DNA of 7,180 nucleotides from an uncultured Bdellovibrio sp. (GCA_946482355.1 CAMLRE010000107.1:1-7180), one strand, 5' to 3'. Shown: positions 1-7,099, counted from the stretch's first letter. The notes: generated by a model from the sequence alone, not told the origin. Numbers and translations: made by a program.

Positions 1-654
1 TTTTGCGCTGTTGATCACTAAAGCATCGCGCCCGACAAGTTGAACGCCAAATTGATTGCTACTAAACGCAAAGCCTTTGGCAGGCTTTCCAGGTGTTAAC
101 ATCTGATAGCCTCCAGCAATACGTGATTGACCGTTACTAACATCTTCTTTTAATTCAATTTTAAAATTGAATACGACTTCTTGACGGTTATTTACCACCG
201 GCCCCTCGTAAGATCCCCAGAATTTAGAATAATCTTTAGGCGTTGCCGGTACTGAAATATCAGATAATTTTCTAATGCGTAAACGTAGCTTACGTAACAG
301 GTCAAAAGCTTCTTGAGCTGATTTGGCTTCAGCTAATCTTTTTTCGTTACCGATAATTGTTTGATCTACATTTTCTTTAGGTTCGTCTTTAATTAATTCA
401 GCAGAATTATCGGCTTCTTCAGAAAGTGAACCTTCGTCACCAAGTTCACTGTCAGTACCTGTTAATGCTATAGTCGCCGAAACTGGTGCAGAGGCTACAG
501 CTTGAGGCGCGCTTGTAACTTGAGGCGCTGGCGTAATATCGAATTGTTCTGTGTGTTCTTCAGGCGCCGGCACTTCTTCTGGTGGTTCAGTGCGTTTTAG
601 AAACGCAAAGTAAGCTAACACCAGAATAAGTACCGCACTTAGAAATTTACCCAT
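1..654 (-). CDS. Unrecognised membrane-anchored periplasmic protein, C-terminus cut off by the window edge
   Basis: This frame stays open for 218 codons from an ATG at 654 to the left edge, so the protein is partial. I do not recognise it. Residues 3-19 form a hydrophobic segment followed by Lys-Arg, which reads as an uncleaved signal anchor; there is no lipobox Cys. Residues 22-100 are a low-complexity linker rich in Pro, Ala, Glu and Asp. Residues 102-130 look like a charged amphipathic helix ending in a basic stretch of alternating Leu and Arg/Lys. From about 145 there is a beta-rich, Gly- and aromatic-containing region (FWGSYEGP onward) that would be the folded periplasmic domain. The start overlaps the mltG stop as TAATG, and no Shine-Dalgarno-like purine run precedes it, so translation probably depends on reinitiation after mltG. 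The anchor, linker and domain layout suggests an envelope role beside MltG, but that is inference. Confidence 0.8.
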   Translation of the reverse strand, partial: MGKFLSAVLILVLAYFAFLKRTEPPEEVPAPEEHTEQFDITPAPQVTSAPQAVASAPVSATIALTGTDSELGDEGSLSEEADNSAELIKDEPKENVDQTIIGNEKRLAEAKSAQEAFDLLRKLRLRIRKLSDISVPATPKDYSKFWGSYEGPVVNNRQEVVFNFKIELKEDVSNGQSRIAGGYQMLTPGKPAKGFAFSSNQFGVQLVGRDALVINSAK

Positions 655-1754
655 TAGTTTTTTGTTGTGGGTTTTTTATTATTTAGATCACGCCACGATT
701 TTCCTTGGCGCGCCTTTGGATCAATCTGAAAAGTTTTAACAGCGGCATTATGCGCTTCTAAACTTTCAGAGAATTGGTGAGTTCCATCATTATGACTTAC
801 GAAATACAAATACTTTGATGGCATTGGCTTTAAAGCCGCTTGTAAAGCTTCTTTACCCGGATTTGAAATCGGTGCCGGTGGAAGACCATAAATCGTGTAC
901 GTGTTATATTTTGTCGGAGTTAATAAATCAGTACGCGTGATATTTTTTGGCATTTGTCCACGCGCTAAAGCTACCCCGTACAACACCGTAGGGTCAGTTT
1001 GTAAACGCATGTTTTTATCTAAACGATTATGAAACACCGAAGAAACTAACGGACGTTCTTCTTTAGCACCCGTTTCTTTTTCAACGATACTTGCAAATGT
1101 TACCAACTGATTACGATTCCATTTACGCTGCGGAAAAGTTTGGTTAAACGTCATAAGTTCTGGCTGAATTTCAGCGTACACAGATAAAAATCTTTTCACC
1201 ATTTGTGTGATGATATCTTTTTGCGTGTCAAACTTAGTCACTTTATAAGTTTCAGGAAATAAATAACCCTCTAATGAATCTAGCGGCTCACCTAAAAGTG
1301 ATTGAATAAATTCTTTATCACGAAACAAAGCTAAAGCTTCTTGTTTTGTACCGTAGTTATTTTTTTCTAAAAGATCGGCGATATCCCACATGTTAAGGCC
1401 TTCAGCCACTGTGAAATTACGTGCCACACTTTTACCTGAAGTGACTACCGCTAAGATTTCATCAGGAGTCATCGCTGCATTCAGCGCGTATTCGCCGCGC
1501 TTAAGCTTTGGATTCATGCCACGGTAACGTGAATACCACTGAAATAGTTTTGCACTTTTAATAAGTTTAGCATTTTCTAAATTCTGCGCCACCGTTGGCA
1601 TTGATTGCCCAGGGTTTACATCAAATAGAACTTCTGTCGTATCGCTGCTGTAACCAGTCTTTAAAAACTGATAACTAAAAAAACCAACGGCAATACCTAC
1701 AGCGACAATAAAAAACGTTGTTGCAGAAAGTGTCGTCTTCATTTTTTTATTCAA
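654..1754 (-). CDS. mltG: Endolytic murein transglycosylase MltG (YceG-like)
   Basis: MltG cleaves nascent glycan strands within the chain and so helps end peptidoglycan polymerisation at the inner membrane. The 366-residue protein has an N-terminal membrane anchor (about 9-31), a LysM-like N-terminal region (about 42-110), and then the YceG catalytic domain. Family motifs are intact: FTVAEGLNMWDIADLL (114-129), EGYLFPETYKV (162-172), ASIVEKETG (221-229), FHNRLDKNMRLQTDPTVLYG (241-260), YGLPPAPISNPG (289-300) and YLYFVSHNDGTHQFS (315-329). Glu225 in IVEKET most likely corresponds to the catalytic Glu218 of E. coli MltG. The length is normal for the family. I chose the TTG at 1754 because GGAG lies 6 nt upstream. 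The in-frame ATG at 1742 would give 362 residues but is 18 nt from that GGAG. With the TTG start the gene overlaps the astD end by 8 nt. Identity is secure; the link to the AST-type genes is the unusual point. Confidence 0.96.
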   Translation of the reverse strand: MNKKMKTTLSATTFFIVAVGIAVGFFSYQFLKTGYSSDTTEVLFDVNPGQSMPTVAQNLENAKLIKSAKLFQWYSRYRGMNPKLKRGEYALNAAMTPDEILAVVTSGKSVARNFTVAEGLNMWDIADLLEKNNYGTKQEALALFRDKEFIQSLLGEPLDSLEGYLFPETYKVTKFDTQKDIITQMVKRFLSVYAEIQPELMTFNQTFPQRKWNRNQLVTFASIVEKETGAKEERPLVSSVFHNRLDKNMRLQTDPTVLYGVALARGQMPKNITRTDLLTPTKYNTYTIYGLPPAPISNPGKEALQAALKPMPSKYLYFVSHNDGTHQFSESLEAHNAAVKTFQIDPKARQGKSWRDLNNKKPTTKN

Positions 1755-3252
1755 GAGTTACTCCAGGAAGTAACTTAGCCTTATCAAGTGATGTTGGATC
1801 TTCTAAACTTGCTAATGGCACTGTCGTGTACTGAACCGCAAAGTGAGCTGAAGGTCTATCGTTACCTGATTTACCCATACCACCAAACGGTAAGCGTGAA
1901 CTTGCGCCATTTGTTGTACGGTTCCAGTTTAATAAACCAACGCGCGCTTTTAAAATCGCTTCGTTATAAAGTTCTTTATTTTTAGTAAATAGCGCCATCG
2001 CCAAGCCGTAGCCTGTTGAATTGACCATTTCCATTGTGTTTTCAAAATCGCTTGAACGATAAATTGCTACATTCGGGCCAAAGATTTCTGTTTTTTGGTA
2101 AACCGAATTTTTATCAAACGATTTAACTAAATGAATACTTGGAGTTACGTAGTGACCTTTATTTTCTAAGTCTAAAGATTTACCACGCATTAAGTTTTCG
2201 CAGTTTTCACGATTCGCCATTTCTTGAAAACGAATATATTTTTCAACTGCAGCCCCGTTAATCAACGGACCCATAAATGGATTTTTTGCCCAGTGACCGA
2301 TTGTTAATTTTTTAGCTGTTTTGTAAAAACGATCTGTAAATTCATCAGCGATTTTATCGTGTAAAATCACACGCGAAGTTCCCGAACAACGTTGGCCTGT
2401 AGACATGTAAGCACCGACGATTGTTTCGTAGATTGCTTTATCCATATCAGCGTCATCCCAAACGACCGTTGTATTTTTACCGCCCATTTCAAGCGCTAAA
2501 ATTTTCCAGTAGTGATTTAATGTTTCTTGTTTGATTTTAAGACCCACTTCGTATGAGCCAGTAAATAAGATACCATCAATCGCTTCGTGAGCGACAAGTC
2601 TACGGCCTGTTTCGGCTTCACCGTGAATCATATTAAATACGCCCGCAGGAAACTGCGCTTTTTCAAAAATTTGCGCATACAATTGACCCACATACGGCGT
2701 TTGCTCAGATGGTTTATAAACAATTGTATTACCTGTTACTAAGCCCGGAATAATATGACCGTTTGGTAAATGCGCCGGAAAATTGAAAGGCCCGATAACC
2801 GCCATCACGCCACGTGATTTAAAACGAATCACCCCTTCAACTTGAGGTAAAGCATTTGGTATATGTTCTTCTTGAACCAGTTTTAAAGATTCATTTAATG
2901 TTACATCGATTTTAGCTGATAAAGCTTTAGCTTCAGATGTGGCATCCCATAAAGCTTTACCTGTATCACGCGCGATAGCTTCAGCCATTTCAGCTTCGTG
3001 GGCCACGAATAATTCTTTTAAACGTAAGCAATATTTTTTTCTTTCATCTAAAGAAAGTTTTGCCCACGGAAGATAAGCTTTCTTTGCAGCTGCAATAGCT
3101 TGTTCGACGTGATCTAAGCTATAGCTCACTGTCATAATTTCATCAGATAAATCGGCCGGAGAAATATCTTTAAACTGGCCATCTGATTTTGGTCCTTTAA
3201 CGAATTGACCATTAATAAAATCACCTAAGAATGGAGTAGTTTTGTAGTTCAT
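1747..3252 (-). CDS. astD: N-succinylglutamate 5-semialdehyde dehydrogenase AstD
   Basis: This is a cytoplasmic NAD(P)-dependent aldehyde dehydrogenase of the ALDH superfamily. It oxidises N2-succinylglutamate semialdehyde to N2-succinylglutamate, the fourth step of the AST pathway. The 501 residues match the AstD length (492 in E. coli). Catalytic features are intact: Asn157 in GPFNFPAHLPNGH (154-166), cofactor-binding Lys180 in VYKPSE, Glu255 in LALEMGGKN, nucleophile Cys289 in STGQRCSGTSR, and Glu389 in KTEIFGP. Two stretches are typical of AstD within the superfamily: GPFNFPAHLPNGHIIP, and the C-terminal region with GLLNWNRTTNGASS (439-452), PFGGMGKSGNDRPSAH (455-470) and PLASLE (479-484). 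The ATG at 3252 follows the astA stop by 3 nt. Its Shine-Dalgarno is a weak AAGAAGAAAG run ending 8 nt upstream. A different semialdehyde substrate cannot be fully excluded, but the adjacent astA makes the assignment strong. Confidence 0.93.
   Translation of the reverse strand: MNYKTTPFLGDFINGQFVKGPKSDGQFKDISPADLSDEIMTVSYSLDHVEQAIAAAKKAYLPWAKLSLDERKKYCLRLKELFVAHEAEMAEAIARDTGKALWDATSEAKALSAKIDVTLNESLKLVQEEHIPNALPQVEGVIRFKSRGVMAVIGPFNFPAHLPNGHIIPGLVTGNTIVYKPSEQTPYVGQLYAQIFEKAQFPAGVFNMIHGEAETGRRLVAHEAIDGILFTGSYEVGLKIKQETLNHYWKILALEMGGKNTTVVWDDADMDKAIYETIVGAYMSTGQRCSGTSRVILHDKIADEFTDRFYKTAKKLTIGHWAKNPFMGPLINGAAVEKYIRFQEMANRENCENLMRGKSLDLENKGHYVTPSIHLVKSFDKNSVYQKTEIFGPNVAIYRSSDFENTMEMVNSTGYGLAMALFTKNKELYNEAILKARVGLLNWNRTTNGASSRLPFGGMGKSGNDRPSAHFAVQYTTVPLASLEDPTSLDKAKLLPGVTLE
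1761..1764 (-). promoter_or_regulatory. Ribosome binding site deciding the TTG start of mltG
   Basis: The minus strand reads GGAG inside the 3' end of astD, 6 nt before the TTG at 1754 and 18 nt before the alternative ATG at 1742. The spacing supports the TTG start and an 8-nt overlap with astD. Confidence 0.6.
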
Positions 3253-3255
3253 ATC

Positions 3256-4284
3256 TTAATCTTTCTTCTTGAAGTCAAAAGGAGTTACAAACACCTCTTG
3301 GTCTAAATCTAATTTTAAGCGATCACGTGTTTTAGCAGGTACGGCCACGTAACCATCTTGGATATCATAGGCCGTTAACATACATTTAAAATCGTCACTG
3401 CCCATACCGACAAGGCCCATTTGTTTAAATGAAGCGTCTTTGCCTTCAGACACACGTAATTTTTTACCCATTTTAATTGGTAAGATTTTTTCTGTTTCAC
3501 AGCCGTAGTGTGGACCACCATCAAAAGGATCAACTTCATCTAAATACTGAAAACCAATGCTTTCTAAAAGATGTTGCGCCGGTTTTGTGGCTTCACCTAC
3601 ACGGCCAAGCACTAAACGCGCCTTTGAATCTAATAATGATAAATAAATATCTTCTTCTGGAAATAACGATTCAATAAATTCTTTATTCGTTTGCGAAAGC
3701 GCATCCGCTTCTTGATACGGAAGACCCGTGAAGCGTCGGCCTAAAGCTTCCCAGAATTCAGAACGGCCTTCATCAGTTAATGGCGGAGTTAGTTCACATA
3801 ACACGCGGTTTTCAAAACGTTCAGGATTTAAAGCCATATACACAAAACGGCTTAAAGAAATCTGTTTACCTAAACGTTCAGGTCTTCTGCGGTAGGCTTT
3901 ATCAACTAATAAACCACCGATTTCAGTGGGCCCATCAGTGTCTAACTGAAAACGTAATACCTGGTGAATAAACCCGATTCCTAAATCTTGCGAGAAGTGA
4001 TCGCGTTTTAAAATTTTAAAATAACAGTGCGGAACTTCTTCTGACCCGTGTTTAGCGATAATTAAAGAACTTCCAACAACCATTTGTTCTTCAACATCTT
4101 CAACCACGAAAATATATTCTGATTTATGTTTTGGAAGTTCACCGGCAAACGAAGCTTCGCTGCGTGCGATTTTTTCGGTAATGATTTTTCGATCACCCGG
4201 CAAATTTAACAAGTTAAACTGTTTCGCTAAATCTGTTAATTGCGTAATATCGTCTTTGCTAACTGCTCTTACAATAAAGCTCAT
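3256..4284 (-). CDS. astA: Arginine (or ornithine) N-succinyltransferase AstA
   Basis: AstA transfers succinyl from succinyl-CoA to the alpha-amino group of arginine, the committing step of the AST pathway. Homologues in Pseudomonas also use ornithine. The 342-residue product is close to the 344 residues of E. coli AstA and collinear with it from end to end: an N-terminal segment (MSFIVRAVSKDD, then FAGELPKHKSEYIFVVED at about 46-63), the GNAT-like core (IGGLLVDKAYRRRPERLGK, then SLSRFVYMA at about 122-151), FWEALGRRF (177-185), and DPFDGGPHYGCE (252-263). I chose the ATG at 4284, which overlaps the upstream stop as ATGA and has GAAAGG 8 nt upstream. A TTG two codons earlier, at 4290, would sit only 2 nt from that purine run. 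The ATGA overlap implies translational coupling to the M20 gene. The substrate, arginine or ornithine, cannot be read from sequence, and the missing AstB makes ornithine worth considering. Confidence 0.93.
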   Translation of the reverse strand: MSFIVRAVSKDDITQLTDLAKQFNLLNLPGDRKIITEKIARSEASFAGELPKHKSEYIFVVEDVEEQMVVGSSLIIAKHGSEEVPHCYFKILKRDHFSQDLGIGFIHQVLRFQLDTDGPTEIGGLLVDKAYRRRPERLGKQISLSRFVYMALNPERFENRVLCELTPPLTDEGRSEFWEALGRRFTGLPYQEADALSQTNKEFIESLFPEEDIYLSLLDSKARLVLGRVGEATKPAQHLLESIGFQYLDEVDPFDGGPHYGCETEKILPIKMGKKLRVSEGKDASFKQMGLVGMGSDDFKCMLTAYDIQDGYVAVPAKTRDRLKLDLDQEVFVTPFDFKKKD

Positions 4285-5663
4285 AAACAAAACCTTTCGA
4301 TCATTTTTTGGTAAAATGACGTCATTAATTCTAAGTGTTTAATTTCCACATGTTCATTGGGCGTATGAACATTGTTTTCTCTTTTTCCGGCACCGATACA
4401 GATACACTCAATACCGATACGTGAAAAAAGGCTTGCTTCATTTGTTGAAGCTAAACTTGTGCATTGGCTTGTTTGCCCTAGTTTTTCTAATTCAGCCAAC
4501 GCCCCTTTAATAAGAACTGACTTTTCATCCGTACGAAACGGACGCTTATAATCTTGCAGGCGAAATTCAGCACCGACTTGTTCGCAGGCACGAGAAATCA
4601 TCTGCATCCATTTTTCGTACTCTTCTTGTTTTACATTCGGAAGAATACGGCAAGAGCCCGAAACCAGAATGTGGTCTTCAAAAGTTCTGATAACCCCTAC
4701 ACTGATTGTTGAATGCTCTGGCGTAAATACTTTATCCACCACTGACTTCATTTCGTTTTGAACTTCGTTCATGGTGTTATATAAAAAATTAATTTTTTTA
4801 ATCACTGGATCTTTAAATGAAGCAGCCACATCTAATTCAACCATCGCTTGGTTGGGAATCATATTCTGGCGTGTACCAGCATCCATTTCTACGATCACCA
4901 CATTGTCTGGCATTTTTGATAAATAATCAAAAAGCTTTAACGCTGCACTTTCACCTAAGTGCGGAGTTGAAGAGTGAGCACTTTTTCCTGAGAAGATTTT
5001 AGTCTGCGTTGATGTGTGTTCAGACAACGCTTTATTTTTTTTATACTCAGTCTCTTCGTTGCTAAACGGAATGCGCATTTCTACTGTCGCGTAACCTTTA
5101 GCGGCGTTTACAATATTTAAATCTGACGGGTCACCGATTAAAGCATACTTCGCATTGATTTTATTTTTGCGAATTAACTTTAAAGCGCCTTGCATTCCCG
5201 TTTCTTCACCGAAGGTTCCAACCAACACTGGTTGAAGTGTGGTAAACTTTTTATCTTTAAGCTGGGCTAAGGCTTGCAGCTTACATAAAAAATCTAGCTT
5301 AACTTCGGCAGAACCTAATCCATAAATGCGGCCATCTTCAATAACCGCATCAAACGGATTAAAATTATTTTTCTTCCATAAAGAAAAGTTACCAGGATCT
5401 ACTGTATCAAGATGCGCTTGTAATAAAAATTCACTGCGACCAGCTTGAAACGGTTCTAAGCGAACAATAATATTGGCTTGAGTGATCCCGTTTTGCATTT
5501 CTTGCTGAACCTCAACATCAAACCCAAGGTCTCGGGCTAACGTTGCCAAATACTCTGCAGTTTCTAAAGCAGAAATCTGCGGAGAGCTGTCAATCGCTAT
5601 AAGCTTTCGGCAGCTTCCGATAAAATCAAAAGATTCTCCTGCAGAGACTTGGGTTGCGAGCAA
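4281..5663 (-). CDS. M20-family zinc amidohydrolase (ArgE/DapE-like), candidate succinylglutamate desuccinylase
   Basis: This cytoplasmic metallo-amidohydrolase belongs to the family of acetylornithine deacetylase, DapE and carboxypeptidase G2. Numbering from the TTG at 5663, it is 460 residues. Visible motifs are the zinc and catalytic pair His84/Asp86 (QAHLDTVDPG), the general base and ligand Glu153/Glu154 (GTFGEETG), Asp178 (IGDPSD), dimerisation-domain His230 (GKSAHSSTPHLGE), NMIPNQA (267-273) and the last ligand His433 (HTPNEHVE). Two oddities stand out. The usual metal-bridging Asp is Glu120 (GLGSAEVK), and a charged insert of about 20 residues (roughly 200-220) enters the lid domain. 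Setting among AST genes, with no AstE here, suggests it removes succinate from N2-succinylglutamate, but a deacetylase or dipeptidase is possible. The TTG is preferred because AAGGA lies 7 nt upstream and the preceding stop is 1 nt away. An in-frame TTG at 5693 would add 10 residues. Confidence 0.88.
   Translation of the reverse strand: MLATQVSAGESFDFIGSCRKLIAIDSSPQISALETAEYLATLARDLGFDVEVQQEMQNGITQANIIVRLEPFQAGRSEFLLQAHLDTVDPGNFSLWKKNNFNPFDAVIEDGRIYGLGSAEVKLDFLCKLQALAQLKDKKFTTLQPVLVGTFGEETGMQGALKLIRKNKINAKYALIGDPSDLNIVNAAKGYATVEMRIPFSNEETEYKKNKALSEHTSTQTKIFSGKSAHSSTPHLGESAALKLFDYLSKMPDNVVIVEMDAGTRQNMIPNQAMVELDVAASFKDPVIKKINFLYNTMNEVQNEMKSVVDKVFTPEHSTISVGVIRTFEDHILVSGSCRILPNVKQEEYEKWMQMISRACEQVGAEFRLQDYKRPFRTDEKSVLIKGALAELEKLGQTSQCTSLASTNEASLFSRIGIECICIGAGKRENNVHTPNEHVEIKHLELMTSFYQKMIERFCL
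4293..4298 (-). promoter_or_regulatory. Ribosome binding site of astA
   Basis: The minus strand reads GAAAGG within the final codons of the M20 gene, 8 nt before the ATG at 4284 that overlaps the M20 stop as ATGA. The spacing favours this ATG over the TTG at 4290. Confidence 0.6.
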
Positions 5664-5664
5664 A

Positions 5665-7086
5665 TTAAAGTCCTTCTTGCACCGTTTTTTCAATCACTTC
5701 TAAAGCTAAAGCGATATCTGAATCTTGGATGATCGCTGGAACTAAGAAGCGGATGCGTACCGGATCTTTACCGCAAGTAAATGCGATGATGCCGTTTTTA
5801 AATAATTTTTTAACAAATAATTCAGCTTGTTCTTTTTTACCATCAAACGGAGTGAATGCGATCATTAATCCCATACCGCCGGCGTCTGTTAATAAACCTT
5901 TGCAAGTTGTTTCATTTAAACGGTTGATACCGTGGATGAAATGATTGTGAATTTGTTGAATACGACCGTTAGGTCCAACGTAACCTTCTTCAAGCATTTC
6001 TAACATTTCAAGACCAGCTGTCATCGAGCTTGTACCGCCAGAGAATGTTCCTGCGATCAAGCCTGGTTTTGGATTGTACTCTTCAGTGTAAAGTGTGCAG
6101 CCTAACTGAACTGTTTTAGCTAAAGTTACGATATCAACGTATTGGCCTAAGTTCATTGTTTCAAAAGCAAAGAATTCGCCAGTGCGTGCAAATGTTTGAA
6201 CTTCATCAGCCCAAACAGCAATTTTTTGTTCATTACAAAATGCTAACATTGGTTCATAGAATTCACGCGGCGTTGGAACGAATCCACCTTCACCTAACAT
6301 CGGTTCAAAAGAAAAGGCCGCGATTTGTTTATCAAATTTAGCAGCGTGTTCTTTTAAAATGCGTAATGCATTTTCTGCAGACTTAGGATCTTTTTTATCA
6401 TAATTCGGAATACGTAATACTTCATTGTACTCTGGCAAACCTTGTTTGTACGCAGGATTATCAGTTACTTCAGCCATCATTGTTGAACGGCCGGCAAAAG
6501 CATTTTTCATCGCTACGATCATTTTAGCCGGAGAATTTTTTTGACGAGCCATTTTGATCGCATTTTCATTGGCCATAGTTCCGCAAGTTGAAAACCACGC
6601 GTGTTTAAGACGAGATTTACGACCAGCGATTTGAACTAACTTTTCAGTTAATTTGATGTAGTCGTTATTTGGTTGAAGATTACCTTGCATGATCACATCA
6701 GATAAAGCACCGCGAACAGCCGCTTTCATTACACGTGGGTGAGCGTGACCCATTAAGTGAATACCGATACCGTTGATTAAATCCATTTTCACAGAACCAT
6801 CTTCAAGTTCTACGTAAACACCTTGGCCTGCACCAGTTCCGATGTACGGGTGGTAAAGCGGACGACCGCGAAGAGCCGCGATGTGATCCATTTTGTTTTT
6901 GTTTTTTTCAACTAAAGTAGGTTGAGGAGGTTGAATCGTTTGAATGGCGCTGTTGATCACCATAACTTCATCGACAAGATCATTCACAAGACCTTCAACA
7001 ACTGGATCGTGGTCAAGTTTTCTGCCGGTTAAAAGTTCGTCTGCGTTTTGCACTTTGGCGATAGCGCCTTTGATTGCTGATAACAT
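5665..7086 (-). CDS. Class III PLP-dependent aminotransferase, candidate succinylornithine transaminase
   Basis: This is a fold-type I, PLP-dependent omega-aminotransferase. Counting from the ATG at 7086 it has 473 residues (487 from an ATG at 7128), clearly longer than AstC/ArgD enzymes of about 400. Roughly the first 65 residues precede the fold; they include a Gln/Pro-rich patch (TIQPPQPT) and a Lys/Asn run. Core motifs are DLINGIGIHLMGHAHP (102-117), FSTCGTMANENAIKMAR (165-181), FEPMLGEGGFVP (260-271), VWADEVQTFARTG (291-303) with PLP-ring Asp294, the Schiff-base Lys324 in TLAKTVQLG, TFSGGTSS (347-354), and VRIRFLVPA (443-451). The phosphate-loop motif is atypical: Met where Glu is usual in SGTEA. 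First in the operon and next to astA and astD, it fits conversion of N2-succinylornithine to the semialdehyde. Its divergence from AstC leaves other omega-amino substrates open, so no symbol is given. The 7086 start is backed by GAGGA 8 nt upstream and by the promoter position. Confidence 0.9.
   Translation of the reverse strand: MLSAIKGAIAKVQNADELLTGRKLDHDPVVEGLVNDLVDEVMVINSAIQTIQPPQPTLVEKNKNKMDHIAALRGRPLYHPYIGTGAGQGVYVELEDGSVKMDLINGIGIHLMGHAHPRVMKAAVRGALSDVIMQGNLQPNNDYIKLTEKLVQIAGRKSRLKHAWFSTCGTMANENAIKMARQKNSPAKMIVAMKNAFAGRSTMMAEVTDNPAYKQGLPEYNEVLRIPNYDKKDPKSAENALRILKEHAAKFDKQIAAFSFEPMLGEGGFVPTPREFYEPMLAFCNEQKIAVWADEVQTFARTGEFFAFETMNLGQYVDIVTLAKTVQLGCTLYTEEYNPKPGLIAGTFSGGTSSMTAGLEMLEMLEEGYVGPNGRIQQIHNHFIHGINRLNETTCKGLLTDAGGMGLMIAFTPFDGKKEQAELFVKKLFKNGIIAFTCGKDPVRIRFLVPAIIQDSDIALALEVIEKTVQEGL
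5671..5675 (-). promoter_or_regulatory. Ribosome binding site deciding the TTG start of the M20 gene
   Basis: The minus strand reads AAGGA inside the last codons of the aminotransferase gene, 7 nt before the TTG at 5663. The aminotransferase stop lies between the two. This makes TTG 5663 a better start than the in-frame TTG at 5693, which would need a 29-nt gene overlap. Confidence 0.6.
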
Positions 7087-7094
7087 TGGTTTTT

Positions 7095-7099
7095 TCCTC
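7095..7099 (-). promoter_or_regulatory. Ribosome binding site supporting the ATG at 7086
   Basis: The minus strand reads GAGGA here, 8 nt before the ATG at 7086. This is the best Shine-Dalgarno in the leader and favours that start. The in-frame ATG at 7128 has AAGG six nt upstream, but that run overlaps the predicted -10 region, so it would not be transcribed from the predicted promoter. Confidence 0.7.

Noticed and set aside
655..684. T-rich stretch at the mltG/next-gene junction that might be a terminator.
   Set aside because: It encodes the Lys/Asn/Thr-rich end of MltG, no GC-rich hairpin is attached, and the next start codon overlaps the stop, so transcription must continue.
1742..1748. 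Run of seven A on the coding strand at the start of mltG, a possible slippage or frameshift site.
   Set aside because: Both candidate starts are in the same frame and the downstream frame is intact to a normal MltG end, so no frameshift needs explaining.
1788..6341. Several short plus-strand open frames of 61-71 codons, for example at 1788-1985, 3477-3677, 3780-3971, 4817-5002, 5729-5944 and 6156-6341.
   Set aside because: Each lies wholly antisense to a well-supported gene, has no recognisable domain, and its composition is explained by the codon pattern of the opposite strand.
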